Positions 10,768-22,408 of a stretch of DNA of 64,000 bases are shown piece after piece. Position 1 is the first letter of the stretch; each line of letters starts with the position of its first letter. The translations under genes and the position numbers were made by a program. The notes below the pieces were generated by a model. The model saw only the letters and a list, made by a program, of their open reading frames with translations. It ran no database searches and had not been told where the DNA came from. The DNA is from Mantamonas sphyraenae (Eukaryota > CRuMs > Mantamonadidae), in the NCBI GenBank assembly GCA_026936335.1, contig JAPMXV010000021.1:1-64000 (forward strand). Direction: 5' to 3'.

Positions 10768-11928
10768 TCAATGCGCATGGCCCGCTTCCCCAGCTTCGGC
10801 CTCAATCAGCGTCAGCAGGCCGATCACGGTCACGCCCAGGGCAAACGCCGCGTACGAGCGGAACTGCTTGCCGCCGCGCGACATTTCAGAGTTCATGATC
10901 GGGACCAGGATCGACAGTGCCACGTACAGGAAGTTGCCAGCGGTGAACGCCACCACGTATCGGTTAAAGTCGGCAATCGACGACCCAACTCCCAGCGAGA
11001 TGAACACGCCCACCAGCGCCGTCAGCGATGACGCAAGGTTGGCGAGCAGAGCACGCCTGTGGCTATATCCAGAGCGAACCAGCACGCCGTAGTCTCCCAG
11101 CTCCTGCGGGATCTCGTGCAGAGCCACCGCAAGAGTCGTCGTCCAGCCGAGCACTTGGCTCACCAGCATTGCGCTGCCGATGGCCATGCCGTCCACAAGG
11201 TTGTGCACGCTCTGTAACACAAACACCGCCCGCCATGTCAGCAAATCCCTCTTCACATCCATCTGCTTACACGCCGCGCAGCCGCATCGCGGACCTGCCG
11301 GAAAAAAAAACCCTCCATCCACACGAAAAAAAACCCTCCGACCACTTAAACTCACCTCGGCCGTCAGATTGACCCATGCGGTGGCATTGTCCACTTGCCT
11401 GGTCTCTGCAGACTCATCGTCGCCTTCGGCGCCCTCCTTGTCCTTGACAGGCTGTTCCTCAGACGGCGTAATCGTCGCCATGTGGTTGTGCGAATGGCCT
11501 GCATGGGTGTGGCCTGTATTCCCGGTTGCGTTCTGCACAATGCGCTCCATCACCATCAGCGAGAACGCACCAAAGAATGCAGTCAACCCCAGCAGCACCA
11601 TTTGGTCGTGCTTTGCATCTTCAAAAGCGTGCGGAATCAGGTGAAGGAACGAGTCGGACATCATCGTGCCCGCTGCAATGGCTACAAATGCGCTCAACAC
11701 AGAATCCCAAGATTCCTTGTTCATGCACGGCAGCGCGGTCATACCCACCAGCGAAAGCACACACACAATCACCACTGCACCAATGGCTGAGCCCCAAGCA
11801 AGCTGCAGCTCCTCTGCCTCGTGGCCAGCCTCGTTCGCGTGGTCGTCGTGGCCCTCTTCACCGAGGACGCCACCCGCAAGCACCATCATGCACATAAGCA
11901 CAGCAAGGATCCATACACGCACAGACAT
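10768..11928 (-). CDS. ZIP-family zinc transporter
   Basis: Exons 11356-11928 and 10768-11211 give 338 residues. The start is the ATG at 11928, giving a signal peptide (MSVRVWILAVLMCMMVLAGGVLG). A His-rich luminal stretch (GHDDHANEAGHEAEE) follows, then several membrane helices and a second His-rich loop (HTHAGHSHNH) between TM3 and TM4. The second exon opens with the metal-site signature HNLVDGMAIG, and HEIPQELGD is the TM5 counterpart; these are hallmarks of the LIV-1 branch of ZIP/SLC39 transporters. That branch moves zinc and sometimes iron or manganese into the cytosol from outside or from ER/Golgi. The intron 11212-11355 falls just before the HNLVDG helix and contains CTGAC. It lies 78 bases downstream of its minus-strand neighbour and 74 upstream of the next gene. 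Confidence 0.92.
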   Translation of the reverse strand: MSVRVWILAVLMCMMVLAGGVLGEEGHDDHANEAGHEAEELQLAWGSAIGAVVIVCVLSLVGMTALPCMNKESWDSVLSAFVAIAAGTMMSDSFLHLIPHAFEDAKHDQMVLLGLTAFFGAFSLMVMERIVQNATGNTGHTHAGHSHNHMATITPSEEQPVKDKEGAEGDDESAETRQVDNATAWVNLTAEVSLSGRRVFFRVDGGFFFPAGPRCGCAACKQMDVKRDLLTWRAVFVLQSVHNLVDGMAIGSAMLVSQVLGWTTTLAVALHEIPQELGDYGVLVRSGYSHRRALLANLASSLTALVGVFISLGVGSSIADFNRYVVAFTAGNFLYVALSILVPIMNSEMSRGGKQFRSYAAFALGVTVIGLLTLIEAEAGEAGHAH

Positions 11929-12006
11929 GATCACAACAGGGCGAATGAAAACGAAAAAAACCGATCAAAAAAAAAGGTGCTTTGCCTCGCGCATCCACTC
12001 TCTCGC

Positions 12007-15000
12007 TCAATTGACCTTCATCTTCCTCTTCCTTCCACGGAACACAACCATCACCAGCGCCAACAGCACGTTCACCGTCCACACAATCGCCACCATGATG
12101 CTCATCTCTCCGTCGTCGTCCCCTCCGGCTGCACGCGCCAACCGCCCGCTTTCCCCGGCCTCCACACACTCCAGCCCACGCAGCCTGTTCTCCACATACC
12201 TGCACATCTTTACAAACCTCCGCGACTTGCCCAGAAGTTGCGTCACGCGCGCCAGCGACGTCTTAAAGTCCAGTTCTCCCGCAAACCCCACCGCCTCCTC
12301 CTGCAGCTGCCTCACCTCCCGATACACCGCCGTCACGTTGCCCAGTTCCAGAGCCCCGGCCATCCCGTAGTTTTCCTGCGCCGTCTTTAGACCCTCCAGC
12401 ACCTGCAGTCCTTCGTTCACAAGCTGCGCCGCCGTGTCCAGCCCATTCACCACAAAGTGCCTGTGCGCCGTGTCCACCTGAATCTTTGAAAACTCGTGGT
12501 ACGAGCTCGTGTACGCCAGCGGATTGTCTCCCACGCTCCACGACCACTCCTGCACCGTCCGCTTGTGCGCATCACTGTACGCTATGTGTGTTGGCAGAAG
12601 CCCAGCGTAGTGCAGCGCAGCCGCCGCTGCCGTCGCCTTCACAGGGTTCCGCAGGTTCCAATAGATCGGCTTCCCGTTGCAAAACGTGTGCGACTCCCAC
12701 TCCGTGTGTTCACTCTGCACCGCAATCACCATGTCCCGCAGCGCCTTTGCCTGGAAGTACTTGTCAATAAACACCGGCAGCTTGTGGTTCAGATACATGC
12801 TAAACACAAAGATGGGCACCTCTCTGTGCGTCGCCGAACTCCGTGCTGCGTGCTTGTCCAGCTTCCGCGCATGCCGGTGCCTCGTCATCCGCGAAAGTTG
12901 CGCCTCAAGCACTCCGCTGTCCACATACAGCCGCTTCTTTGTCTTGAAACGCCCCTGTAGATCCATCGTCGGCACCACTGCACTCTTCAGCGACGACGTA
13001 AACGCCATGCTCAGCGCATGGTCCTTTGTCATCGGGATCCGGTGAACCACAAACGCAAAGTGCTGGCCCGGCAGCTTAAACTTGCTCATTTGCCGCTTGA
13101 ACGCCTTCAGATTGAAGTTCTTGCGATGCGTCGCCTTGTATCGAGTGTGGTCCACAATCATGTAGATGTTGAACGTCACCCGCTCCGCAAAGAAGGTCCG
13201 GAACGACGGCGTCGACGGCGTCACCACATGCCGCAGCGCAGACGACACGCTTGTGCCCACATGTGCCAGAAAGTTGTCCAGCCCATACTTGGCTCCCTTC
13301 CCTTCCCCTTCGCTTCCTCCCAGCAGAGTGCTGTCCTTCAGATGCGCCTGCACCTGCGTCATCGCCGCGCTTGCTCCCGTGCTCTCCAGCTCCAGTTGCT
13401 TCAGCCGCTCCTGGATCTCCCTGCAAAACTCTGGCACCGCGTTGCTCGCGTAGTGGCTGCAAAACTTGCTCCAGAACGACTGGATCACCTCCATCTCCGC
13501 CGCCATCTCACGCGCTTTCGGCTGCATCGCCGCATACCGCCTTTCCTCCGCTTCACGGTGCTGCTCAAACGCATGTGTCAGGTTCGGCATCGATGACACC
13601 GACCGCACACCCTCCCCTCCAATCACGGGGCCCCACGCAAACGGTCCCGCGCTCAAATCCAGCACCACAAACCGGTGCTTCGAGATCCACGTGTCCACCA
13701 GGCAGTTTTCACGCATCGTCTCCACTGTGTTCACCTTGCGCACATACCCACGCTGTCGTCGCGTCCCTGCAACCACCCACCGGTGCGCCAGTGCCTTGAT
13801 GTCCACATTCCGCGTCCCGGCTCCATGCCGCAAGCAGCTCTGTGTCGACGACGGCTGCTTCGTCGCCGCGTCCGACGCTTCTGCAAGCTGTGACTGCTGT
13901 TCAATGTGCTTCTTTGCCCACGCCTCGCTCACCGCCTCGTAATCCACCTCTTCGCTTCCGCTTCCGGCTCCTGTCCGCTGGCTGCACAGCCCAATGTACC
14001 CTGGCGACGCCCCTTTGCTCTTTCGCGGATGCATCTTCAACACCTTGGCCAGCATTCGGTCTTCAAACAGCTCGCTGATCTCCCCGTCCGCAAACCCTGT
14101 GCGGTACCCGTACACGTGCGACCCCTGTGCTCCGTTGCCCTTTAGGTGCACCTCCGGATTCAGCACAACCACCGTGTACTCGTCCTGCAGGCCCAACTCC
14201 TCCAGCAGACACGCCGTCGTGTCCTCAAGAAGGCTCGCGTCCACGTAGTACCGCCGATCCAGCGTGCTCTTCTGCAGCCGCCTGTTCTGCACCGTCATCG
14301 GCTCCTCCCGCAGGTTCGCCATGATCAGGTTGTTGTACACCTTGGTCACAAGTGGGTGCACCTGCACCACATTCAGCGCATACGCGTATCGCACGTGCGA
14401 GAACGCCTCCGACGAGTCCCCCACGTTGACGTCACCTTTCCGGAAAGGCACCGTTGTGTGGTGTACCAAGTGCTCGATGTGTTCAAACCACGGTTGCAGT
14501 CGCTCCTTGCTCAGGTGCAGCTCTGCACACGTCCCCAACATCCCATCACCACCACAGTCCGCACACACACAAACGCCGCGTCAGCCCTCTCGCGCATTCT
14601 CCACCCAAACCCCTCGTCCTTCTTCTCCTCCTCCCACTCCCCTCTCACAACACCCTCCCCCTCCTCTTTACCCACCACTCCCCAAACCTACTGTCCTTTC
14701 CCTTCTCGTTGAACCCGATAAACACCAGGTTCACCTTTACCGGCACGTCCACTCGTCCCACACGGCCCAGCCCGGCATACCGCCGCACAGAGTCTGCATG
14801 CCCTGTGTAAGCAACCTTGCCCCTCCTTCCCTATCCTGTGCCCGTCTCACCTGCCCTCCCCCCTTCCCCCCACCCCTTCCAATCTCCTCCCCTCTCCACT
14901 CACCCGCGCGAATCCACTCTTCCACCCCTGGCAAACCTTTGCCAAAGTCCACCGGCTCCTGCACGCGGTCCCCGTCCAGATTCATGTCCAGATGGTGGTG

Positions 15001-15060
15001 CGTCAAGTCCCCAAGCACACTGCTCACAGCCACCAACACACACAGCACCACCGCTGCCAT
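12007..15060 (-). CDS. Large luminal type I membrane protein with KxKxx ER-retrieval tail
   Basis: Exons 14904-15060, 14692-14802 and 12007-14522 give 927 residues. Exon 1 supplies a signal peptide (MAAVVLCVLVAVSSVLG). A luminal body follows with VNLVFIGFNEKG and RLQPWFEHIEHLV near its start and VTFNIYMIVDHTRYKA in the middle. A single C-terminal helix (IMVAIVWTVNVLLALVMVVF) precedes a basic tail ending KMKVN, a KxKxx dilysine ER-retrieval signal. It resembles the large uncharacterised plant proteins annotated DUF7906 that are linked to pollen wall formation, but I make that link from memory of a few motifs only. Function is unknown; a role in the ER lumen is inferred from topology. It is transcribed divergently from SURF1 with only 52 bases between start codons. 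Confidence 0.75.
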
Positions 15061-15112
15061 CCGCACACTCGCCCAAGTCATCGCGTTTTCGGCCGCTTTT
15101 CCCGTTGCCCCC
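15061..15112. promoter_or_regulatory. Bidirectional promoter, 52 bases between start codons
   Basis: These 52 bases separate the ATG of the luminal membrane protein (minus) from the ATG of SURF1 (plus), so both transcription starts and leaders must fit here or inside the coding regions. The sequence includes CAAGTCA, also seen in the divergent gap at 53036-53081. No TATA-like element is visible. Confidence 0.55.
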
Positions 15113-16024
15113 ATGTTCGCACGCTCTGCCCTCTCCACGGCCTGCACGTCCACGGCGCGCTCCCCCATCACCCTTCCTCCCTCTGCTTCCTCCCTCCTCC
15201 CCAGGCTATCCTCCTCCTCCGCCTCGGCCCATCCCGAGGCTCTATCTCCCCGCCGCGCCGCCGGAGGCCTCCTCGTCTTTCTCCTGCCCATCTTTACCAC
15301 CGCAGGCCTCGGTGCCTGGCAGTATAAGCGCCTCCACTGGAAGGAGCAGCTCATTGCAGAGCGTGAAGCTGGCCTCCAGCGTGACCCAGTCCGCATTCCC
15401 GTTCCCTTTGATCAGCAAGCCCAGGATCACCTCGAACACACCCCCGTCCGCCTTACCGGATCCTTCATCCACGACGCAGAGATGCACGTCGTTTCTCGCA
15501 CACGTGAAGGTGCACATGGCGTCCTCGTCGTCACTCCCTTTCTCGAGGCCTGCCAAGACGGATCCCAGCGCGTCGTCCTCGTCAAGCGAGGCTGGACCCC
15601 GCTTCGTGCCCAACTCCCACAATCTCGCCCAGAGCGTCTTGTCGACGGCACTGTTGCCATCAAGGCCATCAGCCGCAAGCCCGAAACCACAGGCTCCTTC
15701 ACACCCCCCAACGAACCACACACAAACACCTGGTTCTGGGTCGAGCCCCAGCGCATGCTCTCCCACGCGCTCGACTCCCTTTCCCAACAACCCCACCTGC
15801 ACAAGCTCATTGCCACGCAGCTCTCCTCCTCCGACGCCGTTGTCGCCATCGTCGACGAGCTCCAAGACGACTCCTACCAGCCGGGCACCTTTCCCATCCC
15901 CTACACTCCGTCCGTCGATCTGCCCAACAATCATCTCGAATACGTCATCACGTGGTGGTCTCTCACCGCTTGCTTTACTGCCCTCACTCTCTACCGATTC
16001 CGTCGCGGCATCAAGCTCACTTGA
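15113..16024 (+). CDS. SURF1: SURF1-family cytochrome c oxidase assembly factor
   Basis: A single exon of 303 residues starting at the ATG at 15113. The N-terminus (MFARSALSTACTSTARS) is Ser/Arg-rich and lacks acidic residues, as expected for a mitochondrial presequence. TM1 contains the family signature GLGAWQYKR. A long intermembrane-space domain follows (LTGSFIHDAEMHV, VLVKRGWTP, TWFWVEPQ), and TM2 is preceded by NHLEYVITWWSL, another conserved SURF1 block. SURF1/Shy1 proteins help insert heme a or stabilise Cox1 in the inner membrane. Its stop codon overlaps, tail to tail, the stop codon region of the next gene on the minus strand by 8 bases. Upstream in-frame sequence belongs to the antisense neighbour and is not part of the gene. 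Confidence 0.93.
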   Translation: MFARSALSTACTSTARSPITLPPSASSLLPRLSSSSASAHPEALSPRRAAGGLLVFLLPIFTTAGLGAWQYKRLHWKEQLIAEREAGLQRDPVRIPVPFDQQAQDHLEHTPVRLTGSFIHDAEMHVVSRTREGAHGVLVVTPFLEACQDGSQRVVLVKRGWTPLRAQLPQSRPERLVDGTVAIKAISRKPETTGSFTPPNEPHTNTWFWVEPQRMLSHALDSLSQQPHLHKLIATQLSSSDAVVAIVDELQDDSYQPGTFPIPYTPSVDLPNNHLEYVITWWSLTACFTALTLYRFRRGIKLT

Positions 16025-19000
16025 CCTGCTTCTGGTGGCCACTCAACGGCGTCACCGGCACCTCAAATGCATCCACGCCTTCCACACGCAACAGTCGCTT
16101 TTCGTGTGCAAACGCGCAGTACACCACGCACTGGCACTTGTCTCCGTTGGTGCACTCGCTCACACGGAACCGATACGGATGATAAAACGTTTCCGTGCGC
16201 GTGTGCGCCTCCGAACACACCTCCCGTGCGCTGCACTCAAAGTTGTCCTTGAATTTGCCCCGGTCGTTGTACTTGTTTTCGCACAGCACCAGCGTGTGAA
16301 AGTACAGAAACGGGTTGCGTCGACGCTCCGTCTTGTTGTGCGCGTGGAAGCAGCCCTTCTTCACCTTGCTTGCCAGCCTGCAACTCTCGCTCTTGTAGCT
16401 GCCCATGATGTGCAGATTCTCCGCCTCCTCCTGTCCCACAAGCTCGCTGTACCGCTCCACAACCTCGCTCGTCCGCCCTTCCACCTCTCCGCACACCCTC
16501 ACCACACTCTCCAGCGCCTCACCCATCCCCAGCGGCTCATCGTACAGCTTCAACACCACATCGCCCACTGCTTGCACCTTTTCGCTCACCGGTCCCAGCG
16601 ACTCGCTTGCCCCAAGCAGCGCAAACACGTCCTCCGGCGTCAGCCAACCAAGGTCCATCTTGTTCTGGTCCAGCAGCGCCACAAGCGACGGCGACAAATC
16701 CTCACGTAGCTTCGGCTCCCGTCCCAGCAGCAGCGTCATGTCCACCTCCACCCCACCTGCACTTGTGCTCTCGTCCAACTCGCCGTCTGCATACCACCTC
16801 TCCTTTACCGCTCCCTGCAGCACAAACGGCACCACATCCTTCAGTACAAATGTCCACAGCGTCACCTCTGGCTCGCTCGCACGCCCCAGCATCAACACGT
16901 CCAGCACCTCCATCTGACGCGCCACGTACGCGCGCACGACAGCAACGTACGCATGCTCCGCCGCCACACGCCTGTGCTCGTACAACTTCTCATCCATCAG
17001 CAGCTCCACAGCCTCCACATGGCCCCGCTCCGCCGCATAGGCGAGTGCTCCTCGGCCCTTCACGTCGCTCCGGTTCACGTTTGCGTTGTTGCTGTGCACA
17101 AGTAGCTCCAACAGCGCCACGTCGCCGTACTCCGCCGCCGCCATTACGCTCGTGCACCCGTGCTCGTCTGCCCACTCCACGTCTCCACCATGGTTCAGCA
17201 GCAGTTGTACCATCGTCGCGTTCCCTGCACGCGCCGCGTCCAGCAGACCCTTGCCCACCGTGGCTCCCACAGTCAGCAGCAGCTCCACCACCTTTTTGTG
17301 TCCCTTTGCCACCGCCACACCCACCGCGTCTTCATCCACACGCACCTGACGCGCAAGCAGCATCCGCACCATCTCTTCGTTTCCGCTCGCACACGCCGCC
17401 TGAAGCACTCCCGACCCTTCAATCTTGCCGCCTGCTTGAACCAGACGCAGCACAAGCTCGCTGTGGCCCGCTTCCGCCGCTGCCATCACTGCACTGCGTC
17501 CGTTTGCGTCCACACTCTCTGCATCGCACCCGTTCTCCAGCAGAATCTCCACAGCCTCGGCGTTTCCGGCCTCTGCCGCCCACACCAGCGCCTCTCGGAT
17601 ATTCACCTTGCGTTCCAGCAGCAGATGCAGCATCGGTTGCCCGCTTCCCTCTTGCTCGGTTGCCAACGCTGTGTGCAGCACATTTTCGTGCCGCCTGTCC
17701 TCGCTCTCCGGGTTCCCGCCTGCCTCCAACAGGTCCCGCAACACCTCTATGTGTTGTTCACGGCACGCCATGATTGCTGCCGTCGCCCCGTCGTTTGCCT
17801 TTGCCTGCACGTTTGCTCCTCGTCGCAGCAGCGCACGCACGCATTCCAGGTGCCCCTCCGCGCTCGCCAACATCAGCGCTGTCCGCCCGTGGCCATCGCG
17901 CTCCTCCACGTTGCTGTTCCAGTCCAGCAGCACGTCGATGCATACTGCGCTGCCTCCGTTTGCTGCGTGATGCAGAGCACACAGTCCCCCTTGGTCCCGC
18001 AGCCTCGGATTCGCTCCCGACTCCAGCAGCACATTCGCTGCCTCCACCGCTCCTGCCTTGTTGCTCATGCACGCCACAACCAGTGCGCTGTGCCCCATCT
18101 TGTCGCACGTGTCCACGTTGCTTCCGGCCTCCAGCAGCTCTCGCACAACCTCTGCGTGTCCTTCCCGTGCCGCTGCCATCAGCGGCGTCCGTCCAGCCTC
18201 GTCGCTACGATTCACGCTCACTCCGCCTGCCTCCAACAGCAACTTTACAACGCCCACACTCCCTGTGTGCGCAGCCCACCACAGCGCGTTGCGTCCTCGC
18301 CGGTCGTTGTTCCTTGCCTGCAATCCCGCACGCAAAAGCACGCGCACCACCTCTTCACGCCCGTGAGCACACGCAATCGCAAGCGCGTTCATCCCGTTGC
18401 GATTGCTGGCACGTGTGTCTGCACGCTCGCTCAGCAGCAGTTCCACCACGTCCACGTGTCCGTTCTCCACTGCCAGCAGCAGCGGCGTCATCCCGTTGTA
18501 GTTGGCCACATTCATGTCCCGTGCCTGGCTCAAAAGCATACGCACAACCTCTTCGTGCCCATGCGCTGCGGCCATGTGCAACGCCGTGTCCCCGGCGTCG
18601 TCCGCCACCCACAACTTGGCTCGCCCTCGTGCCAGACGCTGCAGAATCTCCACATTCCCTACACTCGCCGCACTCATCACTGCGTTTTTGTCCTTCTTTG
18701 CTCGCCTCACATCAACGTCTGCGCCATGCTTCAGCAGCGCCTCCACCATCGCCACGTCGTGGTTCCGGCACGCCACAATCAGCGGCGTCAAACCGCTCGT
18801 ACTCACCTCGTTTGCATCCGCTCCCATCTCCAACAGCGTCTGTGCAACCTGCACGTTGCATTCCGCCACCGCTTGGAACAGCGCAGGCACCTCACGTCCT
18901 CCAAAGTCGTTCCGCGCGTCCAGCACCGTGCTCTGCTGCGCCACACTTGACCATCCTCGCATCCCGCTACTACTGCTGCTACCGCTGCTGCTTCCACTCC

Positions 19001-22000
19001 CGTCCACCTCCACTCCCGTCCCTGCCGCCACACTGCTCCACAGGAACCCACTCGACGTCGACAAGCTCCCATTCCCGCCTCCACCTCCGCCTCCACCTCC
19101 ACTCTCCAGATTCATCGGCGCCACTCCACGACCAGACCCTGAGCCCAGTGTTGACGTCGTCGGCGACGCCGCAAACAATGAACTGCCCGTCCCGCCAACC
19201 CCACCAAACGAATTCACACCCACACTCATGCTCTCCGCCGCCACGCTTGGCGCTTGGCCATTTGCCTGAACCGCACTGCTGCTGCTGTTGCTGCTGCCAC
19301 TCTCCTCGTCCTGCACCACAGCACGCACATGCTCCGCCAGCTCCTCCGGAAACTGGTCTGTGCGCAGGCCCGCAAGCACACCGTGCCGTACAAACTCCAT
19401 CACCATACGCATGTCCATCGCCTTGTTCGCCCCGCCCGCCTTCAGCTTGCGCCCCACTCGCGGCTTGCCAATGGTCTTGCCCTGCTGCACCGCCACAAAG
19501 CTGTGCAGCAGCAGTTGATGCCCGTGCACAATGTCCAGCGCAAACGTGGCCTCCTCTGCACGTGCAAGCTCCGTGCGCATGTACTGCACAAGCGACCCGT
19601 GCATGAGCTCGTAGCATCCATCCCTGCGTCGCCGCACAAGCGGCTCCAACCGCTCCAGCATCTCTGCAAACTCATCTCGCGAAACAACCTCAATTGCCGT
19701 CTCCTTGTACATCTCGCTTGGCGATGCACGCTCGCATTGGCTGTACGCAAGCAGCAGCTGCTCTTCGCTCAGCGGCTGGAACGACGCAAGCATCACCTCC
19801 AGAATCGGACGGAAGTACACAAAGCCCAACCCGTCCGGAAACTCCTGTTCCAAGATGAAGCGGTACACCGTGTCAAACAGCTCCTCCTCACTCGTCGCCA
19901 CGGGGATGTCGTCCACAGACAGCTGGTACTTGTGGATCAGGTCGCAAAGCATCGAACAGCACAAAAAGTTCCCGTGTCCACAGCTGTACAGCTGGTTCAC
20001 AAGCCAGTCAAAGTACCGGCTCTGCCCGCGGTCCGACGGGTCGTATTGCTTTGCCATCGCCAGCCGCTGCCGCAAAAACACCTTGACGTCCTTCAACGCT
20101 CCTTTGTCCAAGTCCAGGTCCACCCGCCTGCGCACGTGCGTCGGAAACTGGGTTTCCCACCCGTGCCCTCCTCGTCCTCCTGTCCGGCCCGTCAGCACCA
20201 CCTTCAACCACTCCGGCAGCTTGCCCAGCGCACGCGCAATCGACGCAGACACCTCTATGTGTGCTTCGTCCAGCCCGTCCACCACAATCAGACGCGTCTG
20301 CGCCTCCCCCAGCTCTTCCAGCTTGATTGCACTCAGCGGCCCAACCACATACTTCTCAAACGCATCCTCCGCCTCCTTCCGCGACCGCATCGAGTACCTC
20401 GCAACTCCGATGGCCTCACGCCGTGCAAACGCATGCACCTGCCGCGCATACGCTGGCAGCGATCGCATCAGCTGCCCACTCAGCGTCTGCACGAAATGGT
20501 CCAGCTGCAGCGTCTCCACACGTCGCGAGTCACACAGATAGCATGCCACCACACGCGAGTAGCTCATCAGCTGGTCGTTCGACACAAGCTCCGCACACAG
20601 CGCCGTTTTCCCCGATCCTGCTGCACCCGTCACAAGAAACACAGGCTTGGGGTCTCCCGACGACGCAAACAGCTCCAGCTGCTTCAGGATTGCCGCACGG
20701 CCCGAAAACGTCTCTCGCAGCTGTTGCAGCTGCTCCAAATACTCCCGCTCTGCAAAGTGCCTGCTCCACGTCACGTACAGCAGGTACAGCGATCGCGGGT
20801 GCATGTGTTCCCAGTGGTACAGCTCAATCTTCGTTTGCGACTCAATCGACCGCATATGGCGCCTGCCCATTTGAAACGCCGTCTTTACAGACCGCCCATT
20901 GCCCAGCGCCCTGTAGAAGCCCTCTGCAAACTCTTTGCACGCCGGCGACTCGATCGCCACCGGGTGACACACCACAACTGGCACGTACTCCACCAGCGAC
21001 TGTGCATACATCGGCGACACGCCACCATTCAACACCACACACAGAATACCGTGGTGCCGCGCCGCAAGCAGGTCCACAAGCGTGCGGAAAAAGTGCTCGT
21101 GCGGCGACTCGGACCCCGATCCGCCCGATCCCGAGCTGTTTGACGACCTGATACGAGGCCGCCCCGTCGCCGTCTCTCCGTGATCGGTGTCATCAGACGA
21201 CAGCGACGACACCGACGACGAGTCGCTGTGGTCATCCTCCCCCTGGGCCGTCGCCTCAAACGTCGCAAAGTGCAGAATCGTCACGTCATCCCGCGAGCTC
21301 AACAGCGCCTCCAGAGCCTCCACCCCAAACGAATCGTGTCCGTTTAGTTTAAACTGGCTTTGGTACGAGCTGTCTGCCAGCTCCGAGCTGATGCACGAAA
21401 ACTCCTTGTCTGCCAGTGCCGCTTGGTCGCCTGCGTTCGGCTGGCAAAACTCCACGTGCACAACACGCGGTTCTCCTTCCACCGCACACGAAAGACGCAG
21501 ATCCGATGTGCTCTCTGCCGCCGCGTGTTCCACAAGCTGCTCATTGTCTGCCTTCAATGAAAACGACGCAGTGCGCGTCAAGTTCGCCTTCAGCAGCGGC
21601 TTGCCACGCTGGTGGCTTCGAACCGCACGCAGAAGATGCCGCCTGTCGTTGGCCGATGTAATCTCATAGTCCCGCAGCAGGATATTCTCTGTAGCATTCA
21701 GCAGCGCCACGCCAGGCACGTTCTCGAACCGTTCCGCGTACATAGACAGGCCGATCGACGTCAGAAACTCGCTCACCTCGGCCGCATTCCACCGTGCCAT
21801 GTTGCTGTTGCTGCTTGTTGCGCTCGCGCCCTGGTGGCTGGCCCCCATACCGCTCACGCCGGAAGCTCCGTTTGCCCCGCCCCGACGCGCGGCCGCTGCC
21901 TTGGCAAACGGCGACGGTGCAAACGTATCCTGTGCCACAGCATCTGTCGGCTGCGCGGCTGCAACCACTTCCTTCTCTGGCGACGCCGGCTCCGTGCTCG

Positions 22001-22351
22001 TCGGCGCCGTAGCCGTCCCTGAACAAAATGCGCGTCAGCAATTCGACCTCCCTCTTCCCCACTTTGTCCTTCCGCCTCGCTCCAGCCTGCAATCCCCTCC
22101 ACTCCACCCGCACACTCACCTGCCACCTCCGTCCCGCTTCCACTCCCTTCCTGCTCCACTTTCTTGCCCAGCCGCGGGCTTCCCGACAACGAGTCCGCCT
22201 GCGACGACTGCCGCCGCAGAACCTCTCTGATCGGTGTCATTTTCGGCTGCTGCGCATGGATGCGCTGTGACAGCACATGCCGGTCGTACAGCAGCTTGAT
22301 CACCATCAAAACCAGCACCACAACCAACACCAACGTCATGTCCACGACCAT
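16017..22351 (-). CDS. SAM / CHAT-like / NACHT / ankyrin / CCCH zinc-finger STAND protein with membrane anchor
   Basis: Exons 22120-22351 and 16017-22018 give 2077 residues. Residues 5-22 form a hydrophobic anchor (TLVLVVVLVLMVIKLLY). A SAM domain lies at about 151-214. A CHAT-like fold follows, recognisable by VVLNGG...SLVEYVPVVV and FYRALGNGRSVKTAF (about 443). A STAND NTPase comes next with Walker A GAAGSGKT (542-549) and Walker B VVDGLDEA (656-663). About 20 ankyrin repeats span roughly 1116-1770. The C-terminus (about 1956-2048) has Cys/His clusters (CFHAH, CSEAH, CAFAH) matching a tandem CCCH zinc-finger module of the RNA-binding type. At the position of the CHAT catalytic Cys the sequence is LNGGVS, so the domain looks inactive. 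STAND proteins of this layout are typically signal-dependent scaffolds or immune receptors; the ligand is unknown. Confidence 0.85.
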
Positions 22352-22408
22352 GGCTGCACGAGATCCGCTTTTGTTGCTTCCACACCCGCAAAGACCTGCG
22401 CATCACCC

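Noticed and set aside
14264-15112. N-terminal extension of the SURF1 reading frame
   Set aside because: It lies antisense to the luminal protein's exons and lacks conserved sequence; the ATG at 15113 gives a mitochondrial presequence.
14817-16709. Plus-strand open frame spanning the luminal-protein exon, SURF1 and the next gene
   Set aside because: It is a Pro/Ser/His-rich frame that overlaps three supported genes out of frame, without any recognisable domain.
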